From NCBI RefSeq assembly GCF_900142825.1, contig NZ_FRCH01000002.1, positions 372,001 to 436,000 on the forward strand: a DNA stretch of 64,000 nt, given 5' to 3'. This DNA comes from Rhodanobacter sp. OK091 (GTDB taxonomy: Bacteria; Pseudomonadota; Gammaproteobacteria; Xanthomonadales; Rhodanobacteraceae). Each line of letters opens with the position of its first letter. The stretch's first letter is position 1. The translations under genes were made by a program, and so were the position numbers. The notes under the pieces were generated by a model that did no database searches, was not told the DNA's origin, and was given only the letters and a program-made list of their open reading frames with translations. Shown one piece after another: positions 1 through 8,206 of the stretch.

Positions 1-2
1 GG

Positions 3-557
3 CTGGCTCTGGGCTGCATCCTCATCGGCGTATTTCCGCAAGTCGCGCTGAATGCCATTGCCGCCGTGACACGGGTGCTGGTGGGTACAGTGATCCAGCG
101 CGGACCCGCTCCCTGGTGGATCGCCCCGGTGGCACGGGAGCAGGCTTCCTATAGCGGCTTGTGGCTGCTGCTTGGCATGGCCGGCACGATCGCGGTGATG
201 TTCGTGCTGGTACGGCGGATGTATCACGGTCGTGTGCGCCGCACGCCGCCATGGAATTGCGGCTACCCCGCGCTGACTCCGCGCATGCAGGACACCGCCG
301 AAGGGTTCGGCCAGCCGATCCGGCACATGTTCGGGCCGTTCTTCCGTATCGCGCGCGAACTGCCTGCGCCGGATGACCGCGCTCCCCGCTACCGCATCCA
401 GATCGACGACCGATGCTGGCACGGGCTTTATCTGCCGCTGGCCCGTGCCGTCGGCTGGCTGGCCGATGCGGTTTCCGTGCTGCAGCGTGGCCGTCTGGCC
501 GTCTATTTGATGTACAGCTTTCTTACCTTGCTGGTCTTGCTGGTATTCGTCCTGTGA
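3..557 (+). CDS. hyfB: HyfB-like proton-translocating membrane subunit, 3' end only
   Basis: The reading frame is open from the window edge, so only the last 184 residues are seen. It belongs to the NuoL/HyfB antiporter-like family: hydrophobic segments surround a cytoplasmic stretch with the family's WNCGYPALTPRMQ-type motif, followed by GFGQPIRHMFGPFF, which is typical of the C-terminus of HyfB. In relatives this subunit forms part of the membrane arm that moves H+ or Na+. The stop codon overlaps the GTG start of the next gene, which implies one translationally coupled operon with HyfC, E, F, G and I. The N-terminal antiporter core lies outside the window, so its catalytic lysines and glutamate cannot be checked. 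Confidence 0.9.
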   Translation: MALGCILIGVFPQVALNAIAAVTRVLVGTVIQRGPAPWWIAPVAREQASYSGLWLLLGMAGTIAVMFVLVRRMYHGRVRRTPPWNCGYPALTPRMQDTAEGFGQPIRHMFGPFFRIARELPAPDDRAPRYRIQIDDRCWHGLYLPLARAVGWLADAVSVLQRGRLAVYLMYSFLTLLVLLVFVL

Positions 558-1507
558 ACGCGCTCGCGCTACTCAGCCAGTTGGGTGGCGCGGTGCTTGC
601 CGTTGCGCTGGCTCCCGTACTGGCGGGCTGGGTCGCGCAATGCCGGGCCTGGTTGCAGAATCGGTCGGCGCCCCCCTTGCTACAGCCCTACCGCAGCCTG
701 CGCAAGCTGTTCCGCAAGGATGCGGCACTGGCCACGTATGCCTCGCCCTTGTTTCGCGCCACGCCTTACGTCGTGTTCGGCACGATGGCCATGGCGGCGG
801 CGATCATTCCCTCGGTGACCACGGATCTGCCGATGGCGCGCGTGGCCGATGCGATCGCCCTGGTCGGCCTGTTTGCGACGGCGCGCGTGTTCATGGCGCT
901 GGCGGCGATGGATATCGGCACGGTGTTCGGCAGCATGGGCGCGCGGCGCGAGATGATGATCGGCTTTCTCGCCGAGCCGGCGTTGCTGATGGTGCTTTTC
1001 AATGCCTTCCTGATGTTCGGCAGCACGGCGCTGCCGACGGTGGTGGAAGACATCTTGAACACCAAGGGGCTGATGCTGCAGCCGAGTCTGGCCTTCGCCG
1101 GGGTGGCTTTCGTGATGGTGCTGCTGGCGGAGAACGCCCGCATACCGATCGACAATCCGGCGACGCATCTCGAAGTGACGATGATCCACGAGGCGATGCT
1201 GCTCGAGTATTCGGCGCGCCACCTGGCGCTCATGGAATGGGCGTCCTGGCTGAAGCTGTTCAACTACGCCTGCATCGGTTTCGCGCTGTTTGTGCCGTGG
1301 GGCATCGCGTTGCATGCGAACGGGCCGCTGGCGTTGCTGTTCGCCGTTGCATGGCTGGCGGCCAAGCTGGTCGTCGCCGGCGCGGTACTGGCGGTGATCG
1401 AGACGGTTTCCGCCAAGTTGCGCATATTCCGCGCGCCGGAGTTCCTGAGCATGGCATTCCTGCTCGCCGTGCTGGGTCTGCTCGTCCATCTGCTGCTGCA
1501 GTCCTGA
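554..1507 (+). CDS. hyfC: HyfC-like NuoH-family membrane subunit
   Basis: This 317-residue polytopic membrane protein belongs to the NuoH/HycD/HyfC family, which anchors the hydrophilic module of complex I-like enzymes to the ion-pumping subunits. Recognisable segments include GSMGARREMMIGFLAEPALL and ENARIPIDNPATHLEVTMIHEAMLLE, the acidic NuoH-type loop. I chose the GTG at 554 because it overlaps the hyfB stop (GTGA) and gives the usual family length of about 315 residues. The open frame extends further upstream, but only by running through hyfB. The next gene begins 3 nt after the stop. Confidence 0.92.
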   Translation: MNALALLSQLGGAVLAVALAPVLAGWVAQCRAWLQNRSAPPLLQPYRSLRKLFRKDAALATYASPLFRATPYVVFGTMAMAAAIIPSVTTDLPMARVADAIALVGLFATARVFMALAAMDIGTVFGSMGARREMMIGFLAEPALLMVLFNAFLMFGSTALPTVVEDILNTKGLMLQPSLAFAGVAFVMVLLAENARIPIDNPATHLEVTMIHEAMLLEYSARHLALMEWASWLKLFNYACIGFALFVPWGIALHANGPLALLFAVAWLAAKLVVAGAVLAVIETVSAKLRIFRAPEFLSMAFLLAVLGLLVHLLLQS

Positions 1508-1510
1508 ATC

Positions 1511-2176
1511 ATGCCTACGCTGACCCTCGCCACCCAGTTCCTGCATGTCCTCGCCGCCGGCCTGCTGATGATCTCGTTCGGCATGCTGGCGCAGCGGCGC
1601 ACGCGCAGCCTCATCGTGCTGCTGGCGTGGCAGGGCGCGGTGCTGACCGCATCGACGCTGCTGGTGGCGATCAGTGCGCACTTGCCGGACCTGTACTACT
1701 CCGCCGCGTTGACTCTGGTGGAAAAAGTCTGGCTGATGCCGTGGATCCTGATGCGGCTCATGCGTCGCCTGGGTATCGAGGGCGACAGCGATCCGCTGGT
1801 GAATATTCCGACCCTGATGCTGGTGGGGCTGGGGCTGGTGATCTTCGCGTTCGGGTTGGCCCAGCCGATCAGTTCGCTGGCCACCACGGTGACCCGGCAG
1901 ACCCTGGGCATCGCCATGGCCGTCATCCTGCTGGCCTTCCTGATGATGATCGCGCGGCACAAGGCGGTCACCCAGGTGATCGGCTTCCTGGCGATGGAAA
2001 ACGGCCTGTTCTTCGCTGCCACCAGCACGACCTACGGCATGCCGATGGTGATCGAACTGGGCATCGCGCTGGATCTGCTGGTCGGCGTGTTCATTTTCGG
2101 CATCTTCTTCTTCCAGATCCGCGAGCAGTTCGACAGCCTCGATCTGCATCAGCTCGAAGCACTCAAGGAGGACTGA
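1511..2176 (+). CDS. hyfE: HyfE-like membrane subunit
   Basis: A 221-residue, very hydrophobic protein that matches HyfE of hydrogenase-4 in length and in its N-terminus (a membrane helix, then LAQRRTRSLIVLLAWQGAVL). Its C-terminal part resembles NuoK-type subunits, with GFLAMENGLFFAATSTTYG carrying the membrane glutamate (E in AMENG) expected in NuoK relatives. It should sit in the membrane arm between HyfC and HyfF. HyfD, which separates C and E in Escherichia coli, is absent. An AAGGAG ribosome site near the end of this gene serves the following GTG start. Confidence 0.9.
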   Translation: MPTLTLATQFLHVLAAGLLMISFGMLAQRRTRSLIVLLAWQGAVLTASTLLVAISAHLPDLYYSAALTLVEKVWLMPWILMRLMRRLGIEGDSDPLVNIPTLMLVGLGLVIFAFGLAQPISSLATTVTRQTLGIAMAVILLAFLMMIARHKAVTQVIGFLAMENGLFFAATSTTYGMPMVIELGIALDLLVGVFIFGIFFFQIREQFDSLDLHQLEALKED

Positions 2177-2177
2177 C

Positions 2178-3629
2178 GTGGAGCTCGTGCTGGTACTGGC
2201 TATCCCCGCGGTTGGCGCGATCCTGCTCGCGCTCGTCGGCGCACAACAGCGTGCCGCGGAACTCAACGTCGTCATCAGCTTCGCCACGCTGATCGCTGCT
2301 GGCGCGCTGGTTCTTCGGATCATCGGCGAAGGGCCGATGACGGTGGCCCACGAGCAGTTCTTCGTCGACCCGTTCAATGTTTTCCTGATCGCGTTGACCG
2401 CGCTGGTCGGCTTCACCACGGCGGTGTTCTCCCGACCCTACATGCGCATCGAGGAAGATCACGGTCGCCTCAACGCGCGTCGCCTGCGGCTGTATCACAG
2501 CATGTACCAGCTGTTCATGACCGCCATGCTGGTGGCATTGTCGACCAACAACATGGGACTGCTGTGGGTCGCGATGGAAGCGGCGACGTTGTCGACGGTG
2601 CTGCTGGTGTCGCTGTACCGCACCCGCGCCAGTATCGAGGCGGCGTGGAAGTACTTCATCCTGTGCGGCGTCGGTATCGCGTTGGCCTTGTTCGGCACCA
2701 TCCTGCTGTATTTCGCGGCGGAGCATCTGCTGGGCGGGGCAGGGATGAGCGCCCTGCTGTGGACGCATCTCGATGCCGTGAAGGAGCAGCTCGATCCCAC
2801 CGTGATCGGACTGGCTTTTGTGTTTCTGCTGGTCGGCTACGGCACCAAGGTGGGCCTCGCGCCTCTGCACAACTGGCTGCCCGATGCCCATGCCGAGGGC
2901 CCGACGCCGGTTTCGGCGGTGTTGTCGGGGCTGCTGCTCAACGTGGCGATGTATGCGGTGGTTCGCTGCAAGATTCTCGCCGTCGGCGCGATGCATTCGG
3001 CGGTGCCTGGACGCATGCTGATGGGTTTCGGCCTGCTCTCGACGTTGCTGGCCGCGTTTTTCCTGTGGCGCCAGCGCGACATCAAGCGTCTGTTCGGCTA
3101 TTCCTCGATCGAGCACATGGGCATCATCACGTTCGCGTTCGGCATGGGTGGTCCGCTGGCGAATTTTGCGGCGCTGCTGCACATGACCGTGCACTCGTTG
3201 ACCAAGTCGGCGATCTTTTTCGCCGCGGGTCATGCATCGCAGATCGCGGGCACGCAGCGTATCGCGGGCATTCGCGGCTTGCTGGTGGTCAGTCCCACCG
3301 TGGGCTGGGGGCTGATGCTGGGATCGCTGGCGATACTCGGCATGCCGCCGTTCGGCGTGTTCACCAGCGAGTACCTGATTCTGACCACGGCGATGCGCGA
3401 TCACCCATGGGCCACGCCAGTCCTGCTGGCCGCCCTGGGTGTAGCGTTCGCCGCAATCTTCGGCCACGTGCAGCCGATGGTATTTGGCGAGACCGACGCG
3501 CGGCCGTTGCCTCATTCGCCTGCGCTGGTGCCTGTGTTTGTCCATTTGTCGATCGTGCTGATGCTCGGCGTGTACATGCCACCCGCACTCGCCGAATGGT
3601 ATCGCGTGGCGGCACACCTGATCGGATGA
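2178..3629 (+). CDS. hyfF: HyfF-like proton antiporter subunit
   Basis: A 483-residue member of the NuoL/M/N and Mrp antiporter family. Family residues are visible: E134 in WVAMEAATL, K224 in VGYGTKVGLAPL, and H231 in the following LHNWLPDAHAEGPTPVSA motif, which is the hallmark of this ion-translocating fold. The start is the GTG at 2178, one base after the hyfE stop and preceded by AAGGAGGA. It is expected to be a second ion pump in the membrane arm, alongside HyfB. The stop overlaps the next ATG (ATGA). With these residues intact, the pump part of the complex looks functional even though the large subunit is not a hydrogenase. Confidence 0.92.
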   Translation: MELVLVLAIPAVGAILLALVGAQQRAAELNVVISFATLIAAGALVLRIIGEGPMTVAHEQFFVDPFNVFLIALTALVGFTTAVFSRPYMRIEEDHGRLNARRLRLYHSMYQLFMTAMLVALSTNNMGLLWVAMEAATLSTVLLVSLYRTRASIEAAWKYFILCGVGIALALFGTILLYFAAEHLLGGAGMSALLWTHLDAVKEQLDPTVIGLAFVFLLVGYGTKVGLAPLHNWLPDAHAEGPTPVSAVLSGLLLNVAMYAVVRCKILAVGAMHSAVPGRMLMGFGLLSTLLAAFFLWRQRDIKRLFGYSSIEHMGIITFAFGMGGPLANFAALLHMTVHSLTKSAIFFAAGHASQIAGTQRIAGIRGLLVVSPTVGWGLMLGSLAILGMPPFGVFTSEYLILTTAMRDHPWATPVLLAALGVAFAAIFGHVQPMVFGETDARPLPHSPALVPVFVHLSIVLMLGVYMPPALAEWYRVAAHLIG

Positions 3630-5179
3630 ATCGTATGTGGCCGGACTTCCTCGACTCTGAATCCGTACCGCTGCGCTCCAACGTGGCGGGCTGCCGCGTG
3701 CTGGCCGACGCCCACCACTGGACGGCGGCGGCCGACGCGCTGCGCGAGGCGGGCGCCAGTCTGTTGTCGCTATGGGGCAGCGACGATCGTGACGTCGACC
3801 GGTGCTTTCGCATTCGTGCGGCCTATCTACTGCCTGATCGCGTTCTCGTGATCGAACACGCGATGCCCGCCGAGCGCGCGGTATACCCCTCTTTGGTGCC
3901 GGGTTTTCCGGTGGCCGATCGCATGCAACGTGCGGTCCACGACTTGCTCGGCATTCGGGCCGACGGCGGCGACACGCGCCCCTGGTTGCGTCATGGTGGC
4001 TGGCCGGAGAAAGTGTTTCCCCTGCGCCGCGATGTCAGCTCGGCGCAAACCTACCCGATCGTCAGTGTGCCGTATCCGTTCGTGCCGGTCATCGGCGAAG
4101 GCGTGCACGAGGTGGCGGTGGGCCCCGTCCATGCCGGCGTCATCGAGCCGGGGCGTTTCCATATCTCCGTGGTAGGCGAGAAGGCACTGCGCCTGGAAGA
4201 ACGTCTGGGCTACACGCACAAAGGTGTTGCCAAGCGTTTTGAGAGCTTCGCCCAACGCGACGGGCATCGTCTCGCGGCACGGGTCAGCGGGGATTCGACG
4301 GTAGCCTTTGGCTGGGCTTATTGCGCGGCGCTGGAGTCCATCACCGCCACAACCTTGTCGCCGCGTGCCGTCGCATTGCGCGCCCTGGCGCTCGAACGCG
4401 AACGCATCGCCAATCATCTGGGCGATCTTGGCGCCATCGGCAACGACGCCGGCTTCGGATTCGGGCTGACCCAGTTCTCGAGCCTGAAAGAACAGCTGCT
4501 TCGCCATAACTCGGAGGTGTTTGGTCAGCGCTACCTGTTCGATTTCGTGGTGCCCGGAGGAGTGGCCTGCGACCTGTCGGTGCGGGCGATACCGACCCTG
4601 CTCGACAAAATCGCGATGCTCGAACGGGCCGTGCATGAACTGCGTTCCATCTATGCCAACCACGAGGGCTTGCAGGATCGTTTTCTCGGCGCCGGCCGTC
4701 TGACGCCCGATCAGGCCCAGACACTGGGCGCTATCGGCCTGGCCGCACGCGCCTCAGGTATCGCCCGCGATCTTCGTGTCGATCAGCCGTGGACACCCTA
4801 CGACAACCTGGCGCCCGTGCTGGCGACGCGCACGGAAGGCGATGTGGCAGCACGCGTCCAGCTGCGCTTTGACGAAACGCTGGAATCGCTGCGGTTGTGT
4901 AGGCAACTGCTGGACACGCTGCCGCAGGGCGAGCTCTGCGCCGAACCACCGATGGCGCCGGCCGGTCAGCTGGGGCTCGGTCTGATCGAAGGATGGCGCG
5001 GCCCGGTGATGGTGGCGTTGGAGACTGGTCCGGAAGGTCGCATCCGGCGTTGCCACCCGCACGACCCTTCGTGGCAGAACTGGCCGCTGATCGAAGTCGC
5101 GCTTCTGGGCAACATCGTTCCCGACTTTCCTCTCATCAACAAGTCATTCAATCTTTCCTACAGCGGACACGACGGGTAA
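3626..5179 (+). CDS. hyfG: HyfG-like NuoC-NuoD fusion without NiFe ligands (Ehr large subunit)
   Basis: A 517-residue fusion: about the first 170 residues are NuoC-like and the rest NuoD/hydrogenase large-subunit-like, as in HyfG and HycE. In true NiFe hydrogenases the active site is held by an N-terminal RxCGxC and a C-terminal DPCxxC. Here the aligned segments read RVSGDS (219-224) and NLSYSG (509-514), so all four cysteines are replaced (S221, S224, S511, G514). The protein also ends where a maturation-protease tail would begin. This is the signature of the Ehr (energy-converting hydrogenase related) group. It should form the hydrophilic module with HyfI; the substrate or electron donor is unknown. 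The ATG at 3626 overlaps the hyfF stop. Confidence 0.88.
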   Translation: MNRMWPDFLDSESVPLRSNVAGCRVLADAHHWTAAADALREAGASLLSLWGSDDRDVDRCFRIRAAYLLPDRVLVIEHAMPAERAVYPSLVPGFPVADRMQRAVHDLLGIRADGGDTRPWLRHGGWPEKVFPLRRDVSSAQTYPIVSVPYPFVPVIGEGVHEVAVGPVHAGVIEPGRFHISVVGEKALRLEERLGYTHKGVAKRFESFAQRDGHRLAARVSGDSTVAFGWAYCAALESITATTLSPRAVALRALALERERIANHLGDLGAIGNDAGFGFGLTQFSSLKEQLLRHNSEVFGQRYLFDFVVPGGVACDLSVRAIPTLLDKIAMLERAVHELRSIYANHEGLQDRFLGAGRLTPDQAQTLGAIGLAARASGIARDLRVDQPWTPYDNLAPVLATRTEGDVAARVQLRFDETLESLRLCRQLLDTLPQGELCAEPPMAPAGQLGLGLIEGWRGPVMVALETGPEGRIRRCHPHDPSWQNWPLIEVALLGNIVPDFPLINKSFNLSYSGHDG

Positions 5180-5185
5180 GCGGGC

Positions 5186-5704
5186 ATGTTCGATATCCTT
5201 TCACGCATCCGCCGCGTTGGCAGCTTGAGCGAACCTCTGCCGTCACCGGACACGGACACCGAACTGACCGCGATCCAGCGCGAGCTGCATGCCGTGTTCG
5301 GGCGGGCCTTGTGCATACGCCATGTCGACGCCGGCTCCTGCAACGGCTGCGAGCTCGAAATCCACGCGCTGAGCAATCCGTACTACAACCTCGAAGGTGC
5401 GGGCATCCGGTTCGTCGCCAGTCCCCGGCATGCCGATCTGCTGCTGGTCACCGGGCCGGTGTCGGTCAACATGGAAGACGCACTCAGGCAGACTTATGAA
5501 GCGATGCCCGAGCCCAAGTGGGTGCTCGCGGTGGGGGACTGCGGCGCGTGCGGGGGGGTATTCAATACCAACTATGCCGTGCGCGGTCCGATCAGCGAAG
5601 TGATTCCTGTCGATGCCGTGGTCAACGGTTGTCCCCCCAGCCCGCTGGCCATCCTGCGCGGTCTTGTATACATCACGCGACACCTCGATCGCCCACGTCC
5701 CTGA
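5186..5704 (+). CDS. hyfI: HyfI-like NuoB-family iron-sulfur subunit
   Basis: A 172-residue NuoB/HyfI homologue. The four ligands of the proximal [4Fe-4S] cluster are intact: C52 and C55 in SCNGCE, C119 in VGDCGACGG and C149 in NGCPPSP. It should pass electrons to or from the catalytic pocket of HyfG, so the complex keeps an electron-transfer function although HyfG cannot bind nickel. It follows HyfG by 6 nt. In Escherichia coli the ferredoxin HyfH lies between G and I; no such gene is present here, so the electron donor may be encoded upstream of the window or be a soluble partner. Confidence 0.92.
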   Translation: MFDILSRIRRVGSLSEPLPSPDTDTELTAIQRELHAVFGRALCIRHVDAGSCNGCELEIHALSNPYYNLEGAGIRFVASPRHADLLLVTGPVSVNMEDALRQTYEAMPEPKWVLAVGDCGACGGVFNTNYAVRGPISEVIPVDAVVNGCPPSPLAILRGLVYITRHLDRPRP

Positions 5705-5745
5705 CCTCGGGACTTGCCACTACGCCACGCTCGTACGGAAGTGCC

Positions 5746-6099
5746 ATGACTCGCAATGACCGTAAAATTGATGAATTGCGCCGACGCATCCCGTCTTTCA
5801 CCTGCATCGTCGGTTGCCACGATTGCTGCGGACCGGTGACGGCGTCGTCGGAAGAAATGGCGAGGCTGCCCGTCAAGACCGAGGCCGAACACGCGAGCGC
5901 GCTGGCCGAGCTGAGCTGTCCGCATCTGGGCCAGCACGGTTGCGAGGTCTACGGGGAACGTCCTCTTATCTGCCGCCTCTTCGGTACAACGCCGCATCTA
6001 CCGTGCCCCAATGGCCGGCGGCCTGTGTACATGATCGACACAAAAACGGAGCAGGAGATTCATCAGTTTCTTGCGCGCACGAGGCAAGTGCTCGTCTGA
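5746..6099 (+). CDS. YkgJ-type cysteine-cluster protein
   Basis: A 117-residue protein of the YkgJ/zinc- or iron-chelating CxxxCxxC family. The cysteines fall in the expected pattern: CIVGCHDCCGP near the N-terminus, CPHLGQHGCEVYGERPLICRLFGTTP in the middle and one CPNG near the C-terminus. Members are thought to bind a metal or a [4Fe-4S] cluster; the biochemical role is poorly known. I chose the ATG at 5746 (MTRNDRK) over the longer frame, which reads back into hyfI. It starts only 41 nt after hyfI on the same strand, so it may be the last gene of the Ehr operon, perhaps with a role in metal or cluster supply; this is inference. Confidence 0.8.
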   Translation: MTRNDRKIDELRRRIPSFTCIVGCHDCCGPVTASSEEMARLPVKTEAEHASALAELSCPHLGQHGCEVYGERPLICRLFGTTPHLPCPNGRRPVYMIDTKTEQEIHQFLARTRQVLV

Positions 6100-6189
6100 G
6101 GTTCGAGGCTAAAGCCAGTCGAGGTTCCCGTGACCAGGCATCCAGAGGTTGCGGGTAGGCGGCGTGCAATGGGAACGCGATCCCGGCTT

Positions 6190-6293
6190 TTATCCACAGC
6201 GGTTGTGCACGTGTCCGATGAAAGCCTGTGGACAACGTCGCTCAGGCCTTTTGTCGACAGGTACTTGGCACGGCGTGCTGACATTTTGCGCAG
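6190..6293. repeat. 104-nt intergenic repeat, copy 1
   Basis: First of three copies that align without gaps over 104 nt (others at 9164-9267 and 9290-9393). It starts with TTATCCACAG, which is inverted 26 nt later as CTGTGGACAA, and ends with a GCACGGCGTGC hairpin and GCGCAG. It is closest to copy 2. The core AAAGCCTGTGGACAAC is identical in all three copies. It lies just beyond the terminator of the SDR operon and outside any recognisable gene. Function unknown. Confidence 0.8.
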
Positions 6294-6323
6294 CGCTGAT
6301 ACCGATATGCATTCTTTGGAATG

Positions 6324-6350
6324 AAAAGGCGGCAAGGTCTCCTTGCCGCC
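6324..6350 (-). terminator. Intrinsic terminator of the SDR operon
   Basis: On the minus strand, a perfect 10-bp stem GGCGGCAAGG / CCTTGCCGCC with a 3-nt loop is followed by TTTT. It starts 27 nt after the stop of the last SDR gene, the right place to end that transcript before the repeat and the convergent YkgJ-type gene. Confidence 0.8.
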
Positions 6351-6376
6351 CCACATCCGACAAGCATCGCATTGCT

Positions 6377-7288
6377 TCAGCTTGCAGGCTGCGGCCTCAG
6401 CTGTGGCAGCAACAGATCCTCCAGGCCGATGCGACGGAACATCTCCGCGCGTACACGATCGGCGACACCATTGACGACTTCGCAGCCATCCTGGGAAGGA
6501 TCGATATGTGTACGGAATGGACGTTTGCGGAACGGCATGCCGACCACCTTCACGATAGCATCGGCAACGGTTGTGGCGTCGGCATCCGCGGGTTCGAGCG
6601 CGGCGAGACCTTTCAGGGCTTGTTCCGGGATACCGGCATAGGGGCCGTTGTCGTATTCAGCGGCACGATTCTTGTCCGCTGGTGAGCCCGAATGCGCGAA
6701 GTGATTGGTGCCCTTGGTGAAGGCGCCCGGCACGATGATCGAGGTTTCGATACCCCAGCGCGAAAGCTCGCTGGCGTAGCTGACGGCCAGCGAATCCATC
6801 GCCGCCTTCGCTGCGAAGTACGGCGAGAGATAAGGCGGCGTACCGCCACGTGCACTGCTGCTCGATACCCACACCACCAAGCCACGACCCTGCTTGCGCA
6901 TATGCGGCAAGGCAGCGCGGTTGACGCGTTGCGTGCTGAGCACGTTGATGTCGTAGAGCTGGGCAAACTGCTCCGGTGTGAATGCCTCGGCGGGTCCGAA
7001 CGACATGTGGCCGGCGTTGTGAATGACGACGTCCAGACGGCCGCTGTCGGCAAGGATCTTCTGGATGCCCGTTTCAGCCGATGCTTCGCTGGCAACGTCC
7101 AGCTCGACGGCACGCAGATCGACACCATGCTCTCTGGCGTACTTCTTCACTTCTTCGACTTGCGGCGCGTTGCGGCCGGTGGTTTCACGCATGCTGGCGT
7201 AGACCGTATGTCCGGCTTGGGCGAGCGCGCGGGCGGTGAGGGCGCCAAAGCCACTGGAGGCGCCGGTGACAACGATGACCTGTTTCAT
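6377..7288 (-). CDS. SDR-family oxidoreductase (classical type)
   Basis: A 303-residue short-chain dehydrogenase/reductase. The Rossmann cofactor motif TGASSGFG is at the N-terminus, the HNAGH (NAG) motif follows near residue 90, the catalytic serine lies in WVSSSSARGG and the YxxxK pair in YFAAK. The C-terminal substrate region is longer than in minimal SDRs, so the substrate cannot be named. It is the second gene of a two-gene operon, 56 nt after another SDR, transcribed away from a LysR regulator that probably controls both. An intrinsic terminator follows. Confidence 0.88.
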   Translation of the reverse strand: MKQVIVVTGASSGFGALTARALAQAGHTVYASMRETTGRNAPQVEEVKKYAREHGVDLRAVELDVASEASAETGIQKILADSGRLDVVIHNAGHMSFGPAEAFTPEQFAQLYDINVLSTQRVNRAALPHMRKQGRGLVVWVSSSSARGGTPPYLSPYFAAKAAMDSLAVSYASELSRWGIETSIIVPGAFTKGTNHFAHSGSPADKNRAAEYDNGPYAGIPEQALKGLAALEPADADATTVADAIVKVVGMPFRKRPFRTHIDPSQDGCEVVNGVADRVRAEMFRRIGLEDLLLPQLRPQPAS

Positions 7289-7344
7289 GATGGGATTCCT
7301 TTTCTCAAAAGTGAGCGCCGCATGGGTGACACGGCACGAGGGGT

Positions 7345-8085
7345 TCAGATGATTCCGCCGTTGGCGCGCAGCACCTGGCCGTTGATCCAGCCAGCGTCGG
7401 GGCCGGCAAGGAAGGCGACTGCGTCGGCAATGTCTTCGGGCTGGCCCAGACGCTCCAGCGGAGCGAGCTTGGCGAGGCGATCAACGACTTCCTGTGGCTT
7501 GCCCTTGAGGAAGAGATTCGTGGCAGTGGGGCCTGGCGCAATCGCGTTGACCGTGATGCTGCGTCCGCGCAGCTCCTTGGCGAACACACCCGTTATCGCC
7601 TCGACGCCGGCTTTGGTGGCGGCATAGACGCCATAGCCGGGTTGAAGCAGGCCGACAACGCTTGATGAGAAATTCACGATGCGGCCGCCATTGCGCAGAC
7701 GTGTGGCGGCTTCGCGCAGCGTGTTGAAGGTGCCTTTCAGGTTCACCGCGATCTGACGATCGAACGAGGCGTCCTCCGCGTCCGCCATGTTCGCCAGTTG
7801 CATGATGCCGGCGTTGTTAACCAGTACATCCACGCCGCCGAAGGCGGTTTCCGCGGCATCGAAGAGGCGGCGGACATCGGTCGGGTCGCTCACGTCCGCC
7901 TTCGCTGCCAATGCTTGGCCGCCGGCTTGCTGGATCGATCGGACCAGGGCTTCGGCCGGTTCCGCACTTTCCGCGTAGTTGACGATAACGGTAAAACCGT
8001 CGCGGGCCAGTCGCTGCGCAATGGCAGCCCCGATACCGCGGGATGCGCCTGTGACCAGGGCGACTTTCTGATTCTGCGTGCTCAT
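7345..8085 (-). CDS. SDR-family oxidoreductase (FabG-like)
   Basis: A 246-residue SDR resembling 3-oxoacyl-ACP reductases in length and layout. It has TGASRGIG for cofactor binding, NNAGI, the catalytic S in NFSSSVVG, YAATK as the YxxxK pair, and ends with a short ANGGII tail. FabG-like similarity does not fix the substrate; relatives under LysR control often act in detoxification or secondary pathways. It is the first gene of the SDR-SDR operon, divergent from the LysR gene with 121 nt between the two starts. Confidence 0.88.
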   Translation of the reverse strand: MSTQNQKVALVTGASRGIGAAIAQRLARDGFTVIVNYAESAEPAEALVRSIQQAGGQALAAKADVSDPTDVRRLFDAAETAFGGVDVLVNNAGIMQLANMADAEDASFDRQIAVNLKGTFNTLREAATRLRNGGRIVNFSSSVVGLLQPGYGVYAATKAGVEAITGVFAKELRGRSITVNAIAPGPTATNLFLKGKPQEVVDRLAKLAPLERLGQPEDIADAVAFLAGPDAGWINGQVLRANGGII

Positions 8086-8152
8086 GGAATGTCTCCAGGG
8101 CCGGCACCATGCCGGGGTGGAGAAACTCTATGATTTCGTTTTCGGTAAATAA

Positions 8153-8186
8153 TCTGTGTAAAATTGCCAATTCTATTCTGTATAAA
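8153..8186. promoter_or_regulatory. Candidate LysR binding region between SDR operon and lysR-type gene
   Basis: In the divergent intergenic region (8086-8206), the direct repeats TCTGTGTAAA (8153-8162) and TCTGTATAAA (8177-8186) lie 24 bp apart, about 2.3 helical turns. The stretch is AT-rich compared with its surroundings, as expected of divergent promoters, and LysR proteins usually bind such spacers. No perfect T-N11-A inverted repeat was confirmed, so the site is a proposal. Confidence 0.4.
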
Positions 8187-8206
8187 CGAACAATCGGCGG
8201 GCGCAG

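Noticed and set aside
680-3617. Long minus-strand open frames (579 and 484 residues) opposite the hyf genes
   Set aside because: They are antisense to conserved membrane genes, rich in His, Gln and Arg from GC-skewed codons, and show no family features. Similar antisense frames occur throughout the window.
1-5704. Annotation of the cluster as a functional NiFe hydrogenase 4
   Set aside because: The large subunit lacks all four metal-binding cysteines; no hyp or protease gene is in the window.
6190-6235. DnaA-box-like motifs as an origin of replication
   Set aside because: TTATCCACA occurs once exactly; the surroundings lack dnaA, dnaN, an AT-rich unwinding region or other origin genes. It is better explained as part of a dispersed repeat.
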